From positions 262,757 to 326,756 of the forward strand of contig CAVXTD010000023.1 of the NCBI GenBank assembly GCA_963764565.1: a DNA stretch of 64,000 bases. The letters are read 5' to 3'. Position 1 is the stretch's first letter. Each line of letters starts with the position of its first letter. Positions 18,097 to 29,163 of this stretch are shown here, in pieces. The stretch comes from DATBLE01 sp963764565. Lineage in GTDB: Bacteria > Actinomycetota > Thermoleophilia > Gaiellales > Gaiellaceae. Made by a program: the position numbers and the translations under genes. The notes under the pieces were generated by a model, which searched no databases, had not been told where the DNA came from, and saw only the letters and a list, made by a program, of their open reading frames with translations.

Positions 18097-18974
18097 GCAC
18101 ACCGATCCTCCTCTTCATCACCGGCCTCGGCCTGGGAGCGATGTACTTCCTGGTCGCGTCAGGGCTCTCGCTGATCTACGGCGTGATGGGCGTCCTCAAC
18201 TTCGCGCACGGCGCCTTCCTCACCGTCGGGGCGTACGGCACCTGGTACGCGGAGACGAAGCTCGGCGGGATCGACTCGGTGTGGCTCCGCTTCATCGTCG
18301 CCTCGGTGATCGGGATCGCCGTCGGGGCCGTGTTCGCGGCGCTCACCGAACTCGTGCTCATCCGTCCGCTCTACCTCCGGCACATCGAGCAGGTGCTCGT
18401 GACCGTCGGGCTCTCGTTCGCGACTGTGGCGCTGGTCGAGGGGATCTGGGGCAGCAACGCCCGCTTCTACGAGGTGCCATCGTGGTTCAACGGCACGACG
18501 ACCATTGCCGGAGCGCACATCCCGAATGACCGCTGGATCGAGATCGTCGCTGCGGTGGTCGTGCTCTTGGCGCTGCTCGCATTCCTGCGGTACACGCGGT
18601 ACGGCCTGATCATTCGAGCGGGGGTCGAGAACCGCGCCATGGTCACGGCGCTCGGTATCGACGTGCAGCGCTCGTTCACGCTCGTCTTCGTGATCGGAGG
18701 GATCGCCGCTTCGCTCGCGGGCGTCCTCTCCGGCGTGTACTTCACCTCGATCACACCCACCCGGGGCACCAGCCTGCTGATCTTCGCGTTCATCGTCGTC
18801 GTGATCGGCGGGTTGGGGTCGATCAAGGGCTCCGCCGTCGCGGCGGTCGTGGTCGCGCTCACCCAGCAGTACGTGAACTACTACTCAACGGGTCTGGGCG
18901 ACCTGTCGGTCGTCCTGCTCCTCGCGCTCGTGCTGCTCGCCCGGCCCGCGCAGCTCGCGGGGAGGACCGCATGA
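18093..18974 (+). CDS. HAAT-family ABC importer permease (LivH-like)
   Basis: A 293-residue membrane protein with about eight helices. Family landmarks are GLSLIYGVMGVLNFAHGAF near the N-terminus and YTRYGLIIRAGVENRAMVTALGI (the cytoplasmic coupling loop), then FVIGGIAASLAGVLSG. Forms the translocation path with the LivM-like partner. ATGA overlap at both ends, so translation is coupled through the operon. Confidence 0.88.
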   Translation: MSTPILLFITGLGLGAMYFLVASGLSLIYGVMGVLNFAHGAFLTVGAYGTWYAETKLGGIDSVWLRFIVASVIGIAVGAVFAALTELVLIRPLYLRHIEQVLVTVGLSFATVALVEGIWGSNARFYEVPSWFNGTTTIAGAHIPNDRWIEIVAAVVVLLALLAFLRYTRYGLIIRAGVENRAMVTALGIDVQRSFTLVFVIGGIAASLAGVLSGVYFTSITPTRGTSLLIFAFIVVVIGGLGSIKGSAVAAVVVALTQQYVNYYSTGLGDLSVVLLLALVLLARPAQLAGRTA

Positions 18975-20063
18975 GGAGGGTGGTACGCGCTGCCTGGCCC
19001 GTGGCGCTCGTCGCCTTGCTGGCGTTCGTGCCGATGATGGACTTCGGGCTCGGCAAGGCGCTGCCCGGATCGCTCTCCAGCCCGGGGACGCTGCAGCTGT
19101 TCTGTCTGTGCCTGGTCTTCGCGGGCGTGGCCCTCTCCTACGACCTCCTCTTCGGCTTCACCGGACTACTGTCGTTCGGGCACGCGCTCTACTTCGCGAT
19201 CGGCGTCTATGTCGCCGACATCGCGATCACGCAGTGGAGCTGGACCTTTGCCGAGGCGTGCCTTGCCGCTGCCGTCTCTGGTGTTGCCGTCGCGTTGGTC
19301 GTCGGGTCCATCAGCCTGCGCACCGCCGGGATCGCGTTCGCGATGGTCACGCTCGCGTTCTCGCAGGCGGGCAGCATCCTCGTGCAGAAGAACCCGCACA
19401 GCTGGACCGGCGGCGAGCAGGGGCTCGGCTACGACTACACGGCCGTGCCGGCGGCGTTCGTGGGCGTCCACAACACGAAGAACCTGTACTGGCTCTCGCT
19501 CGGCTTTGCGGTCGTGGTCGCCTTGATCGTCGGCTGGGCCGTGAACTCGTCGCCGGGACACGTCTGGCAGGCGATCCGGGAGAACGAGCGCAGGGTGGAG
19601 GTGCTCGGTCTGAGCACGCGTGGATACAAGCTGCTCTCCTTCGTGCTCGGCTCGTTCCTGGCGACGATGGGAGGGATCGTCTACCTGCTCGTCGTCGGAG
19701 GGGCCGACATGGGCGTGACGACTGCGGACTTCACGCTCGCGCTCCTGGTGATGGTCGTGCTCGGCGGCACCGGGACGCTGTGGGGGCCGCTGCTCGGCGG
19801 TTTCCTCTACACGTACGCGAGCCAGCGGCTGGTCGAGCTCGGCGGCTCGAACGCGGTCCAGGGTCTTCCGAGCGTGCTGCGGATTCCGCTCTCCCAGCCG
19901 CTGTTCGTCCTCGGCGTGATCTTCATCCTGGTCGTCTTCTTCCTGCCGGGCGGCATCGTCGGCCTCGCCGAGCACGGACGCCGGGGGGCGGGAGGCCTCC
20001 GGCGCCTGCACGCCGCGTTCCGCAGCCCCGCCGACGACCCGAGCGCTCGAGGACGTCGGATGA
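18971..20063 (+). CDS. HAAT-family ABC importer permease (LivM-like), end uncertain
   Basis: About 360 residues with nine or ten helices. Motifs: SYDLLFGFTGLLSFGHALYF, GEQGLGYDY and AIRENERRVEVLGLSTRGYK, typical LivM. The frame has no stop before the downstream hydrolase and reads through to 20851. Every other junction in this operon is an ATGA-type overlap, and there is an ATGA at 20060-20063 in the other frame. I infer that LivM really ends there and that a one-base insertion in the GC-rich tail (about 20020-20055) hides the stop. A genuine fusion is the alternative. Confidence 0.8.
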
Positions 20064-20851
20064 GCGGCGGGGTTCGGCGGGCGGCGAACGGCGACGTGTC
20101 GCTTGCGTTCGAGTCGCACGGTGCCGGCCCGGCCCTGCTCATGGTGATGGGGCTCGGCTACGGCCGCTGGGGCTGGCAGCCGATCGTCGACCGGCTCGCA
20201 GAGCGGTTCCTCGTGCTCACGTTCGACAACCGCGGCTACGGGGCGAGCGACGTCCCGCCGGGCCCGTACACCGCGGCCCAGATGGCCGGCGACGCCCTCG
20301 CCGTCCTCGACGCGGCCGACGTCGAACGGGCACACGTCGTCGGAGCGAGCCTCGGCGGCGCCGTCGCCCAGGAGCTCGCGCTGCGGCACCGGGAGCGCGT
20401 CGACCGGTTGGTGCTCGTCGCGACGATGTCCGGGATGTCGAACATGCATCCGCTCCCGGCTCCGACGCTGCAACTGATGGCCGAGGCACCGTCGCTCGAC
20501 CCCGCCGTCGCGCTGCGTCGCTTCGTGGAGAATGCACTCGAGCCGGATGTCGAGCCCGACCTGGTCGAGCGGATCGTCGAGATCCGGACCGCGAACCCGC
20601 CCGACCCGGCCGGCTGGGCCGCGCAGGCCGGGATCTGGGGCACCTTCGACGCGTGGGACGAGCTTTCGGAGATCGAGACGCCGACGCTCGTCGTCCAGGG
20701 CGAGGGCGACGTGGTCGTCGACCCGCGCAACGCGGCGCTGCTCGCCGAACGCATCCCGGGCGCGGAGCTGAAGCTCGTGCCCGGCGGCCACCTCTTCTTC
20801 TGGAACCGGCCTGCCGAGTTCGTGTCGCTCCTGCTGGAGTTCCTCACATGA
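20060..20851 (+). CDS. Alpha/beta hydrolase
   Basis: A 263-residue alpha/beta-hydrolase fold protein. Nucleophile elbow GASLGGA (Ser within VVGASLGGAVAQELA), oxyanion region MVMGLGYGRWGWQP, acid QGEGDVVVDP, catalytic His in PGGHLFFW. It resembles lactonase or esterase-like hydrolases of catabolic clusters. In-frame with LivM; ATG 20060 is the likely true start. Its stop overlaps the next ATG. Its position between importer and CoA ligase suggests that it opens a lactone, ester or C-C bond of the imported substrate, which is inference. Confidence 0.82.
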   Translation: MSGGVRRAANGDVSLAFESHGAGPALLMVMGLGYGRWGWQPIVDRLAERFLVLTFDNRGYGASDVPPGPYTAAQMAGDALAVLDAADVERAHVVGASLGGAVAQELALRHRERVDRLVLVATMSGMSNMHPLPAPTLQLMAEAPSLDPAVALRRFVENALEPDVEPDLVERIVEIRTANPPDPAGWAAQAGIWGTFDAWDELSEIETPTLVVQGEGDVVVDPRNAALLAERIPGAELKLVPGGHLFFWNRPAEFVSLLLEFLT

Positions 20852-22275
20852 CGGGCACGCACACGATCTGTCGCTGGATCCGCGATCGCGGCCGCACGAC
20901 GCCTGGGCGGGTCGCGATCGACTACCGGGACGAGCTGGTCACCTACGGCGAGCTCGACCGGCACTCCGATGCGTTCGCCGCCGCCTTCGCCGACGCCGGC
21001 CTGACGCGCGGCGACCGCGTCGCCACGCTGAGCGGCAACTCGCCGGACCACGTCGCCGTGCTCTTCGGCTGCGCCAAGGCGGGGCTGATCCTCCTCCCGC
21101 TCTCCTGGCGGCTGACCGCGCCCGAGCTCCGCTTCCAGCTCGACGACGCCGAGCCGGCGCTGTTCCTCGTCGAGCCCGGCTACGAGGACCTGGCCGGCGA
21201 GACGGGCGCGCCGTTCGAGCGCCTGGCCGTGCCGGAGCTGCGTCCGGCCCCTGCCGTCCCGGTCGAGGACGGCGACGGCCTGTTCCTGATCTACACCTCC
21301 GGAACGACGGGGAAGCCGAAGGGGGCGCTGCTCACGCACGCGAACTGCTTCTGGACGAACCTCTCGTTCGACCTGGCGACGGGCGTGCACGCGGGTGACG
21401 TCGTGCTCCAGGTGCTCCCGCAGTTCCACGTCGGCGGCTGGAACGTGCAGGCGCTTCTCGCGTGGCTCAAGGGCGCGACGCTCGTCCTCGAGCGCGAGTT
21501 CGACGCCGAACGGGTGCTCGGGCTGATCGAGAAGAAGCGCGTGACGACGATGATGGGCGTGCCGCCGATCTACCTCTTCCTCGCCCAGCATCCGGCCTTC
21601 GCCGACGTCGACCTCTCCAGCCTCGAGCGCGCCGTGGTCGGCGGCGCGCCGATGCCCGAGGCGCTGCTCGAGACGTGGGCTGCCCGCGGCACGGCGGTGA
21701 TCCAGGGCTACGGCCTGACGGAGGCAGCGCCCAACGTTCTCTGCCTACCGTCCGAGGACGCAGTGCGGAAGCTTGGATACGCGGGCAAGCCGTATCCATT
21801 CGTCGAGGTCCGGCTCTCGGACGAGAGCGAGCTGCAGGTCCGCGGTCCCAACGTCTTCCACGGGTACTGGCGCAACCCGGAGGCGACGGCGGAGGCGTTC
21901 ACCGAGGACGGCTGGCTGCGGACCGGGGACATCGCCGAGGCCGACGCGGAGGGCTTCTACCGGATCAAGGGTCGGCTGAAGGACATGTACATCTCGGGCG
22001 GCGAGAACGTCTACCCGGCCGAGGTCGAGGCGGCCCTCCACGAGCACCCGTGCGTCGTCGACGCCGCCGTCGTCGGCGTGCCGGACGAGCGCTGGGGGGA
22101 GGTCGGCGTCGCGTTCGTCGTCGCGGCCGGGGTCGAGGAGGAGGCGTTGATCGAGTGGTGCGGTGGCCGCCTCGCGAAGTTCAAGGTGCCGAGCTCGGTG
22201 CGCTTCGTCTCCGAGGTGCCGCGCAACAGTCTCGGGAAGATCCAGAAGCAGGATCTGCTGGAGGCTGCGCGATGA
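20848..22275 (+). CDS. AMP-forming acyl-CoA ligase 1
   Basis: A 475-residue ANL-superfamily enzyme that activates a carboxylic acid as acyl-AMP and then acyl-CoA. P-loop YTSGTTGKPKGALLTH, acyl site VLPQFHVGGWN, A5-type GYGLTEAAP, hinge region GWLRTGDIAE and KDMYISGGENVYP, and the catalytic lysine in PRNSLGKIQK. Substrate unknown: medium-chain, aromatic or cyclic acids are all possible. Four-base overlaps with the hydrolase before and the TetR gene after. Confidence 0.9.
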   Translation: MTGTHTICRWIRDRGRTTPGRVAIDYRDELVTYGELDRHSDAFAAAFADAGLTRGDRVATLSGNSPDHVAVLFGCAKAGLILLPLSWRLTAPELRFQLDDAEPALFLVEPGYEDLAGETGAPFERLAVPELRPAPAVPVEDGDGLFLIYTSGTTGKPKGALLTHANCFWTNLSFDLATGVHAGDVVLQVLPQFHVGGWNVQALLAWLKGATLVLEREFDAERVLGLIEKKRVTTMMGVPPIYLFLAQHPAFADVDLSSLERAVVGGAPMPEALLETWAARGTAVIQGYGLTEAAPNVLCLPSEDAVRKLGYAGKPYPFVEVRLSDESELQVRGPNVFHGYWRNPEATAEAFTEDGWLRTGDIAEADAEGFYRIKGRLKDMYISGGENVYPAEVEAALHEHPCVVDAAVVGVPDERWGEVGVAFVVAAGVEEEALIEWCGGRLAKFKVPSSVRFVSEVPRNSLGKIQKQDLLEAAR

Positions 22276-22883
22276 GCGAGGTCGTCACGGGCGCGTCCGG
22301 GCGCACGCTCTCGGCCCGTGGCATCGAGACGCGCCGGCGTCTCCTCGAGGCGGCCGAGCATGTCTTCGGCGATCTCGGCTACCACGACGCCTCGATCGTG
22401 AAGATCACCGAGGCGGCCGGCGTCGGGCAGGGGACGTTCTACCTGTACTTCAGCTCCAAGCAGGAGATCTTCGACGAGCTGGTCCGAGACCTGAACCGGC
22501 GTATTCGCCACGCGATGAGCGAGGCGGCGGACAGGGGTGACACGCGCCTGGAGCGCGAGCTGCTCGGCTTCCGCGGCTTCTTCGACTTCACCGTCAGCCA
22601 CCCCGGCCTCTACAAGATCATCCGCCAGGCCGCGTTCGTGTCCCCGGAGATCTTCCGGTGGCATTACGACACCGTGTCCGAGCGGTACGTCGCCTCGCTG
22701 CGCGAGGCCGTCGATCGTCAAGAGATCGGGGCGATCGATCCCGAGGTGGCCGCGTGGGCGCTGATGGCGGTGGGCGAGATGATCGGCATGCGCTGGATCC
22801 TCTGGGGCGACGGCAGCGTCCCGGACGACGTCGCCGACGAGCTCGGCCGGATCATCCGCGCAGTCCTGGAGCCGTCCGGATGA
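22272..22883 (+). CDS. TetR-family regulator
   Basis: A 203-residue regulator with an N-terminal helix-turn-helix (RRRLLEAAEHVFGDLGYHDASIVKITEAAGVGQGTFYLYFSSKQEIF, positions about 20-66). The C-terminal ligand domain contains FFDFTVSHPGLYKIIRQAAF. This is typical of TetR proteins sensing acyl-CoAs or aromatic acids. Embedded in the operon, so it probably controls it, possibly through an operator near 15304-15370. Residues outside the helix-turn-helix match no named subfamily that I can recognise. Confidence 0.88.
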   Translation: MSEVVTGASGRTLSARGIETRRRLLEAAEHVFGDLGYHDASIVKITEAAGVGQGTFYLYFSSKQEIFDELVRDLNRRIRHAMSEAADRGDTRLERELLGFRGFFDFTVSHPGLYKIIRQAAFVSPEIFRWHYDTVSERYVASLREAVDRQEIGAIDPEVAAWALMAVGEMIGMRWILWGDGSVPDDVADELGRIIRAVLEPSG

Positions 22884-23870
22884 CAAGGGTGTCGCTGGCG
22901 GCCACCGCCGCCTACCTTCCCGAACGCTGGATGACGGCGGCGGAGGTGGCCGAGCGGAGCGGCATTCCCGAGAGCGTGATCATCGAGAAGTTCGGCCTGC
23001 GCGGCAAGCATGTCGCGGGCGAGGACGAGCACGTGAGCGACCTCTCGCTCCGGGCGGCGGAGGCGCTCCTCGCCGACTCGGGCATCGATCCCGAGACGAT
23101 CGACGTCGTCATGTACTACGGGTCGATGTGGAAGGACTACACGGTCTGGCAGGTGGCGCCGTTGCTCGCACACCGGCTCGGCGCGACGCGCGCCTACGCG
23201 GTCGAGTACGACAACGTCTCGTGCGGCACGCCGGTCGCACTGCGGATCGCGCGCGACATGCTCGTCGCCGAGGACGAGCTGCGGACCATCCTCCTCGTCG
23301 CCGCGTGCCGGGAGTCCTACCTCCTCGACTACGGGAACGAGCGCTCGCGCTTCATGTTCAACTTCGGCGACGGGGCTGTCGCCGGCCTGCTCGTCAAGGA
23401 CGGTACCCGGAACGAGCTGCTCGGTTGCCACGGCCTGACCGACGGGTCGTTCTCGCTGCAGGTGAAGGTGCCCTCGGGCGGGAGCGTCTCGCCGAACGGC
23501 GGCTACCGATTCCTCGACGTGGCCGATCCCGAGGAGATGAAGCGCGGGCTCGACCGGGTGAGCCTCGCGAACTTCGTCGCCGCGGCGCGCGGAGCGGTCG
23601 AACGGAGCGGCGCGACGCTGGCCGACGTCGGTTACCTCTGCGGCATTCACATGAAGCCGTCGATGCACCGCGCGGTCCTCGCCGAGCTCGGACTCGACGA
23701 ATCCCGCGCGGCGTACCTCGACGACACCGGTCACATGAGCGGCGTCGACCCGCTGCTCGCGCTCGATCGCGCCGCCCGGGAGGGCGTGTTGCCGACGGCG
23801 ACCTCGTGCTGCTGCTCGCGGCGGGCACCGGTTACACCTGGGCGGCGAGCGTCGTCCGCTGGGGGGAAGC

Positions 23871-23874
<4 letters not shown>
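22880..23874 (+). CDS. Thiolase-fold 3-oxoacyl-ACP synthase III-like enzyme, frameshifted
   Basis: About 331 residues of the KAS III/HMG-CoA synthase superfamily. Active-site Cys in EYDNVSCGTPVAL and His in CGIHMKPSM. The third position usually filled by Asn (GNTS in FabH) reads GHMSG here. Near 23783 a base is missing from a G run: restoring it continues the frame as GRVADGDLVLLLAAGTGYTW and ends at TGA 23872, the normal ending. It may condense or cleave an acyl-CoA intermediate of the pathway. It is not FabH of fatty-acid synthesis, judging from the context. Confidence 0.8.
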
Positions 23875-25369
<1,495 letters not shown>

Positions 25370-25373
<4 letters not shown>

Positions 25374-26233
25374 GTACGAGCCGGTTCGTCGAAACGAACG
25401 GGATTCGCCTGCACTACCTCGAGCACGAAGGCGGCGGGCCGGCGCTCGTGCTCACGCACGGGCTCTCCGCGAACGCGCGGTTCTTCGACGTCCTTGCGTC
25501 TGCGCTCACGCCGGAGCTGCGCGTGCTCTCGTTCGACCTTCGCGGCCGCGGGCTGAGCGACAAGCCTGACGCCGGCTACTCGATGGCGGACCACGCGAGC
25601 GATCTGCTCGGCACGCTTGACGCGCTTGGGCTCGACCGCGTCCTGCTCGGAGGCCATTCGTTCGGAGGGCTGTTGACGATCTACGTCGCGGCGACCGCGC
25701 CCGAGCGGGTGGAACGCGCGCTCGTGCTCGACGCTCCCGCCGAGGTCGACCGGAGCGTGCTCGACCAGATCGGCCCCTCGCTGGCCCGGCTCGACCAGAC
25801 CTATCCGTCGTCCGCGGCGTACCTCGAGTTCGCTCGTGCCATGCCGTACTTCGCCGACGGCACGTGGGACGGCGACATCGCCGCCTGGTACGAGGCGGAG
25901 CTCGAGGACCTGGGTGACGGCACCGTGCGGCCGCGTGTCCGGCCCGAGCACATGCGTAGCTGCATCGAGGGGACGTTCGAGCCGGACTGGGGTGCGCTGG
26001 TCGAGCGCATCGAGTGCCCGACGCTGGTCCTGCGTACCTGTGGGGCGTTCGGGCAGCCAGGATCACCGCCGATCATGAGCGCCGAGGGTGCAGAGTGGAT
26101 GCTCGCCAGGCTGCGTCGTGGCGAGCTGGCCGAGGTGCCGGGGAACCACATCACCTTCGCGTTCGGCGATCGGGCGCGGGTGACCGCCGGCGCAATTCGT
26201 CGTTTCGTGGGCGTGGGCGAAGCGATAAGGTGA
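25370..26233 (+). CDS. Alpha/beta hydrolase
   Basis: A 287-residue hydrolase: oxyanion HGLSANARFFD, nucleophile elbow GGHSFGG, Asp in PTLVLRTCG/EGAEWM region, His in VPGNHITFAF. It belongs to the broad group of C-C hydrolases, haloperoxidases and esterases. ATGA overlap with ligase 2 and five bases before the MaoC gene. Second hydrolase of the cluster, clearly different in sequence from the first. Confidence 0.83.
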
Positions 26234-26237
26234 CGAC

Positions 26238-26672
26238 GTGACGACACCATTCACACCAGGTGCCGAGTTCGGGCCCAGCGAGTGGCTGGAGATCGACCAG
26301 GAGCGGATCGACCGCTTCGCCGAGGCGACCGACGATCCCCAATGGATCCACGTCGACCCCGTTCGGGCGGCCGAGGGGCCTTTCGGGACGACGATCGCCC
26401 ACGGCTTCCTGACGCTCTCGCTGCTCGTCCGCTTCTGGGACGAGGTCAGGCCTGACGACGGCGGATACCGGATGGGGATCAACTACGGGTCGAACAAGGT
26501 TCGCTTCCCCTCACCGGTGCCGGTCGGCAGCCGGATCAGGGGGCGCTTCACCCTCATCGCGATCGACGAGATCGAGGGCGGCGTGCAGGTGACGCTGAAC
26601 GGGATCGCCGAGCGCGAAGGGCAGGAGAAGCCCGTCTGCGCTGCCGAGCTGGTCTTCCGTCAGTACCGCTGA
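26238..26672 (+). CDS. MaoC-like (R)-specific enoyl-CoA hydratase
   Basis: A 144-residue hot-dog fold protein. The hydratase-2 motif is present as FAEATDDPQWIHVDPVRAAEGPFG, with catalytic Asp and His, then TIAHGFLTLSLLV. Hydrates an enoyl-CoA to a 3-hydroxyacyl-CoA. GTG start. Last gene of the operon, consistent with a beta-oxidation-like step after CoA activation. A REP palindrome lies six bases after the stop. Confidence 0.88.
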   Translation: MTTPFTPGAEFGPSEWLEIDQERIDRFAEATDDPQWIHVDPVRAAEGPFGTTIAHGFLTLSLLVRFWDEVRPDDGGYRMGINYGSNKVRFPSPVPVGSRIRGRFTLIAIDEIEGGVQVTLNGIAEREGQEKPVCAAELVFRQYR

Positions 26673-26677
26673 CCGAG

Positions 26678-26706
26678 AGTGTCTGACACCGGAGGTGTCA
26701 GACACT
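26678..26706. repeat. REP-like palindrome, GTGTCTGACAC family, copy 2
   Basis: Identical over 29 bases to the copy at 9967-9995: AGTGTCTGACACC, loop GGA, complement. It lies between the convergent ends of the MaoC and GntR genes, where the hairpin may also terminate both transcripts. Confidence 0.85.
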
Positions 26707-26708
26707 GC

Positions 26709-27431
26709 TCACGCTGAGCGAAGCTCGCCGGTCTGCCGGTCACGGACCTGATCGAGGATCGTCTCCAGCATCCGCCCTGACGCGAGCACGTGCTCGCGGG
26801 CGAGCAGGCGGGCACCCTGCGCGCTCCTGGCGGCGATCGCCTCTCGGATCGCGCGATGCTGGAGGTCGTTCTGCTCGTACAGGTGATCGATGTCGAGCCC
26901 GGCCGCCCAGACGACGTGTGTGAAGAAGCTGCGCCGGGCGCTCTTCGCCAGCTGCTCGACGAACGGTGAGTCCGCGGCTTCGTAGATGACGTCGTGGAAC
27001 GCGTGGTTCGCGCGGACCCAGCTCGAAACGAGCGCTCCGTCCTGGCTGCCTTCCCGCGCCCGGCGGCGCAGCTCGAGCGTCAGCTCGGCGAACAGCTTCT
27101 CCGCCGCGTCGAGCGCGGCGAGGCCGCCGGCCGTGATCCTCGGCGTCGCCAGTTCGGTGGCGAGGCTCTCCAGCTCGGCGCGGACGAGAAAGGCTTCGCG
27201 CAGCTCCTCGCGCGACAGCGTGCGCACCCTCACCCCTCGGTTCGGGACGAAGGAGACGAGCCCGAGTGCCGCGAGCCGTCGCAACGCTTCCCGCACGGGC
27301 GTCCGGCTGACCTCGTACTCCTCGGAGAGCTGCTCCTGGCGCAGGACGGTGCCGGGCGCGATCTCACCGGAGACGATCGCCTCCTCGAGCGCGAGCGCCA
27401 GGTCGTCGGCCTTGGTGCCGGCCGTAGGCAT
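26709..27431 (-). CDS. GntR/FadR-family regulator with FCD domain
   Basis: A 240-residue regulator: N-terminal winged helix (LEEAIVSGEIAPGTVLRQEQL, SRTPVREALRRLAALGLVSF) and a C-terminal all-helical FCD domain with the metal-site pattern RANHAFHDVIYEAADSP ... LQHRAIREAI. FCD regulators sense carboxylic acids. It could control the adjacent acid-utilisation operon or the aceA unit downstream on its own strand; the distance to aceA on the same strand favours neither. Confidence 0.88.
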   Translation of the reverse strand: MPTAGTKADDLALALEEAIVSGEIAPGTVLRQEQLSEEYEVSRTPVREALRRLAALGLVSFVPNRGVRVRTLSREELREAFLVRAELESLATELATPRITAGGLAALDAAEKLFAELTLELRRRAREGSQDGALVSSWVRANHAFHDVIYEAADSPFVEQLAKSARRSFFTHVVWAAGLDIDHLYEQNDLQHRAIREAIAARSAQGARLLAREHVLASGRMLETILDQVRDRQTGELRSA

Positions 27432-27450
27432 GGGTTCGAGTCTACGCTCG

Positions 27451-27687
27451 CTATCCCGCGGGGGGCGAGACGGCGAAGGCGCAGTCGCCGAGCCGGAACG
27501 GGACGAGCGGCAGGTTGCCGTCGCGGATCCAGTCCTCGATCGCGTGCGCGAGCCGCCCCTCGTCGCAGTCCTCGACCTGCACGGCGAGCAGCTGGCCGCC
27601 GACGAGCGCTCCCTGGAGCCCGTGGTGGGCGAGAGCGGCGATCAGCCCCGGGCCGTCGGTCTCTCTCGTCAACTCGACACTCGACAT
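27451..27687 (-). CDS. Small hypothetical protein downstream of aceA
   Basis: A 78-residue protein without signal or membrane segment, beginning MSSVELTRETDGPGLIAALA and ending LGDCAFAVSPPAG. Alternating hydrophobic residues suggest a small alpha-beta fold. It starts ten bases after the aceA stop on the same strand, so it is probably cotranscribed with isocitrate lyase. No family recognised. Confidence 0.6.
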   Translation of the reverse strand: MSSVELTRETDGPGLIAALAHHGLQGALVGGQLLAVQVEDCDEGRLAHAIEDWIRDGNLPLVPFRLGDCAFAVSPPAG

Positions 27688-27697
27688 ATCGCTCCTC

Positions 27698-28966
<1,269 letters not shown>

Positions 28967-29088
28967 CGAGCCCCTCCTGTCCATCGTCGCGGTGTCCGGA
29001 TCCGCGCCAACTCTGGATACGAGTACTCTGCTGTTCGGATCCTAGATCGGCGAGAACGCGGGAAGAATCGGAAAGAATCCGTCATTTC

Positions 29089-29116
29089 GGATCCAATGGT
29101 ACACAAACTTGGATCC
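29089..29116. promoter_or_regulatory. Inverted repeat in the divergent aceA-valS control region
   Basis: GGATCCAA, 12 bases, TTGGATCC: a perfect 8-bp inverted repeat 48 bases before valS. Two more GGATCC copies lie at about 28998 and 29036 in the same 197-bp divergent region. The clustering suggests an operator, presumably for aceA control. The regulator is unknown; the known RamB site type is not seen. Confidence 0.45.
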
Positions 29117-29163
29117 CGCTAGACCCCAGGCGGGCTGACGTCGGGCCTTCGTAGAATGGCTTC

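Noticed and set aside
18971..20851. A single LivM-hydrolase CDS
   Set aside because: Annotated as two genes because all other junctions in the operon are four-base overlaps and such an ATGA is present here; kept as a finding in case the fusion is real.
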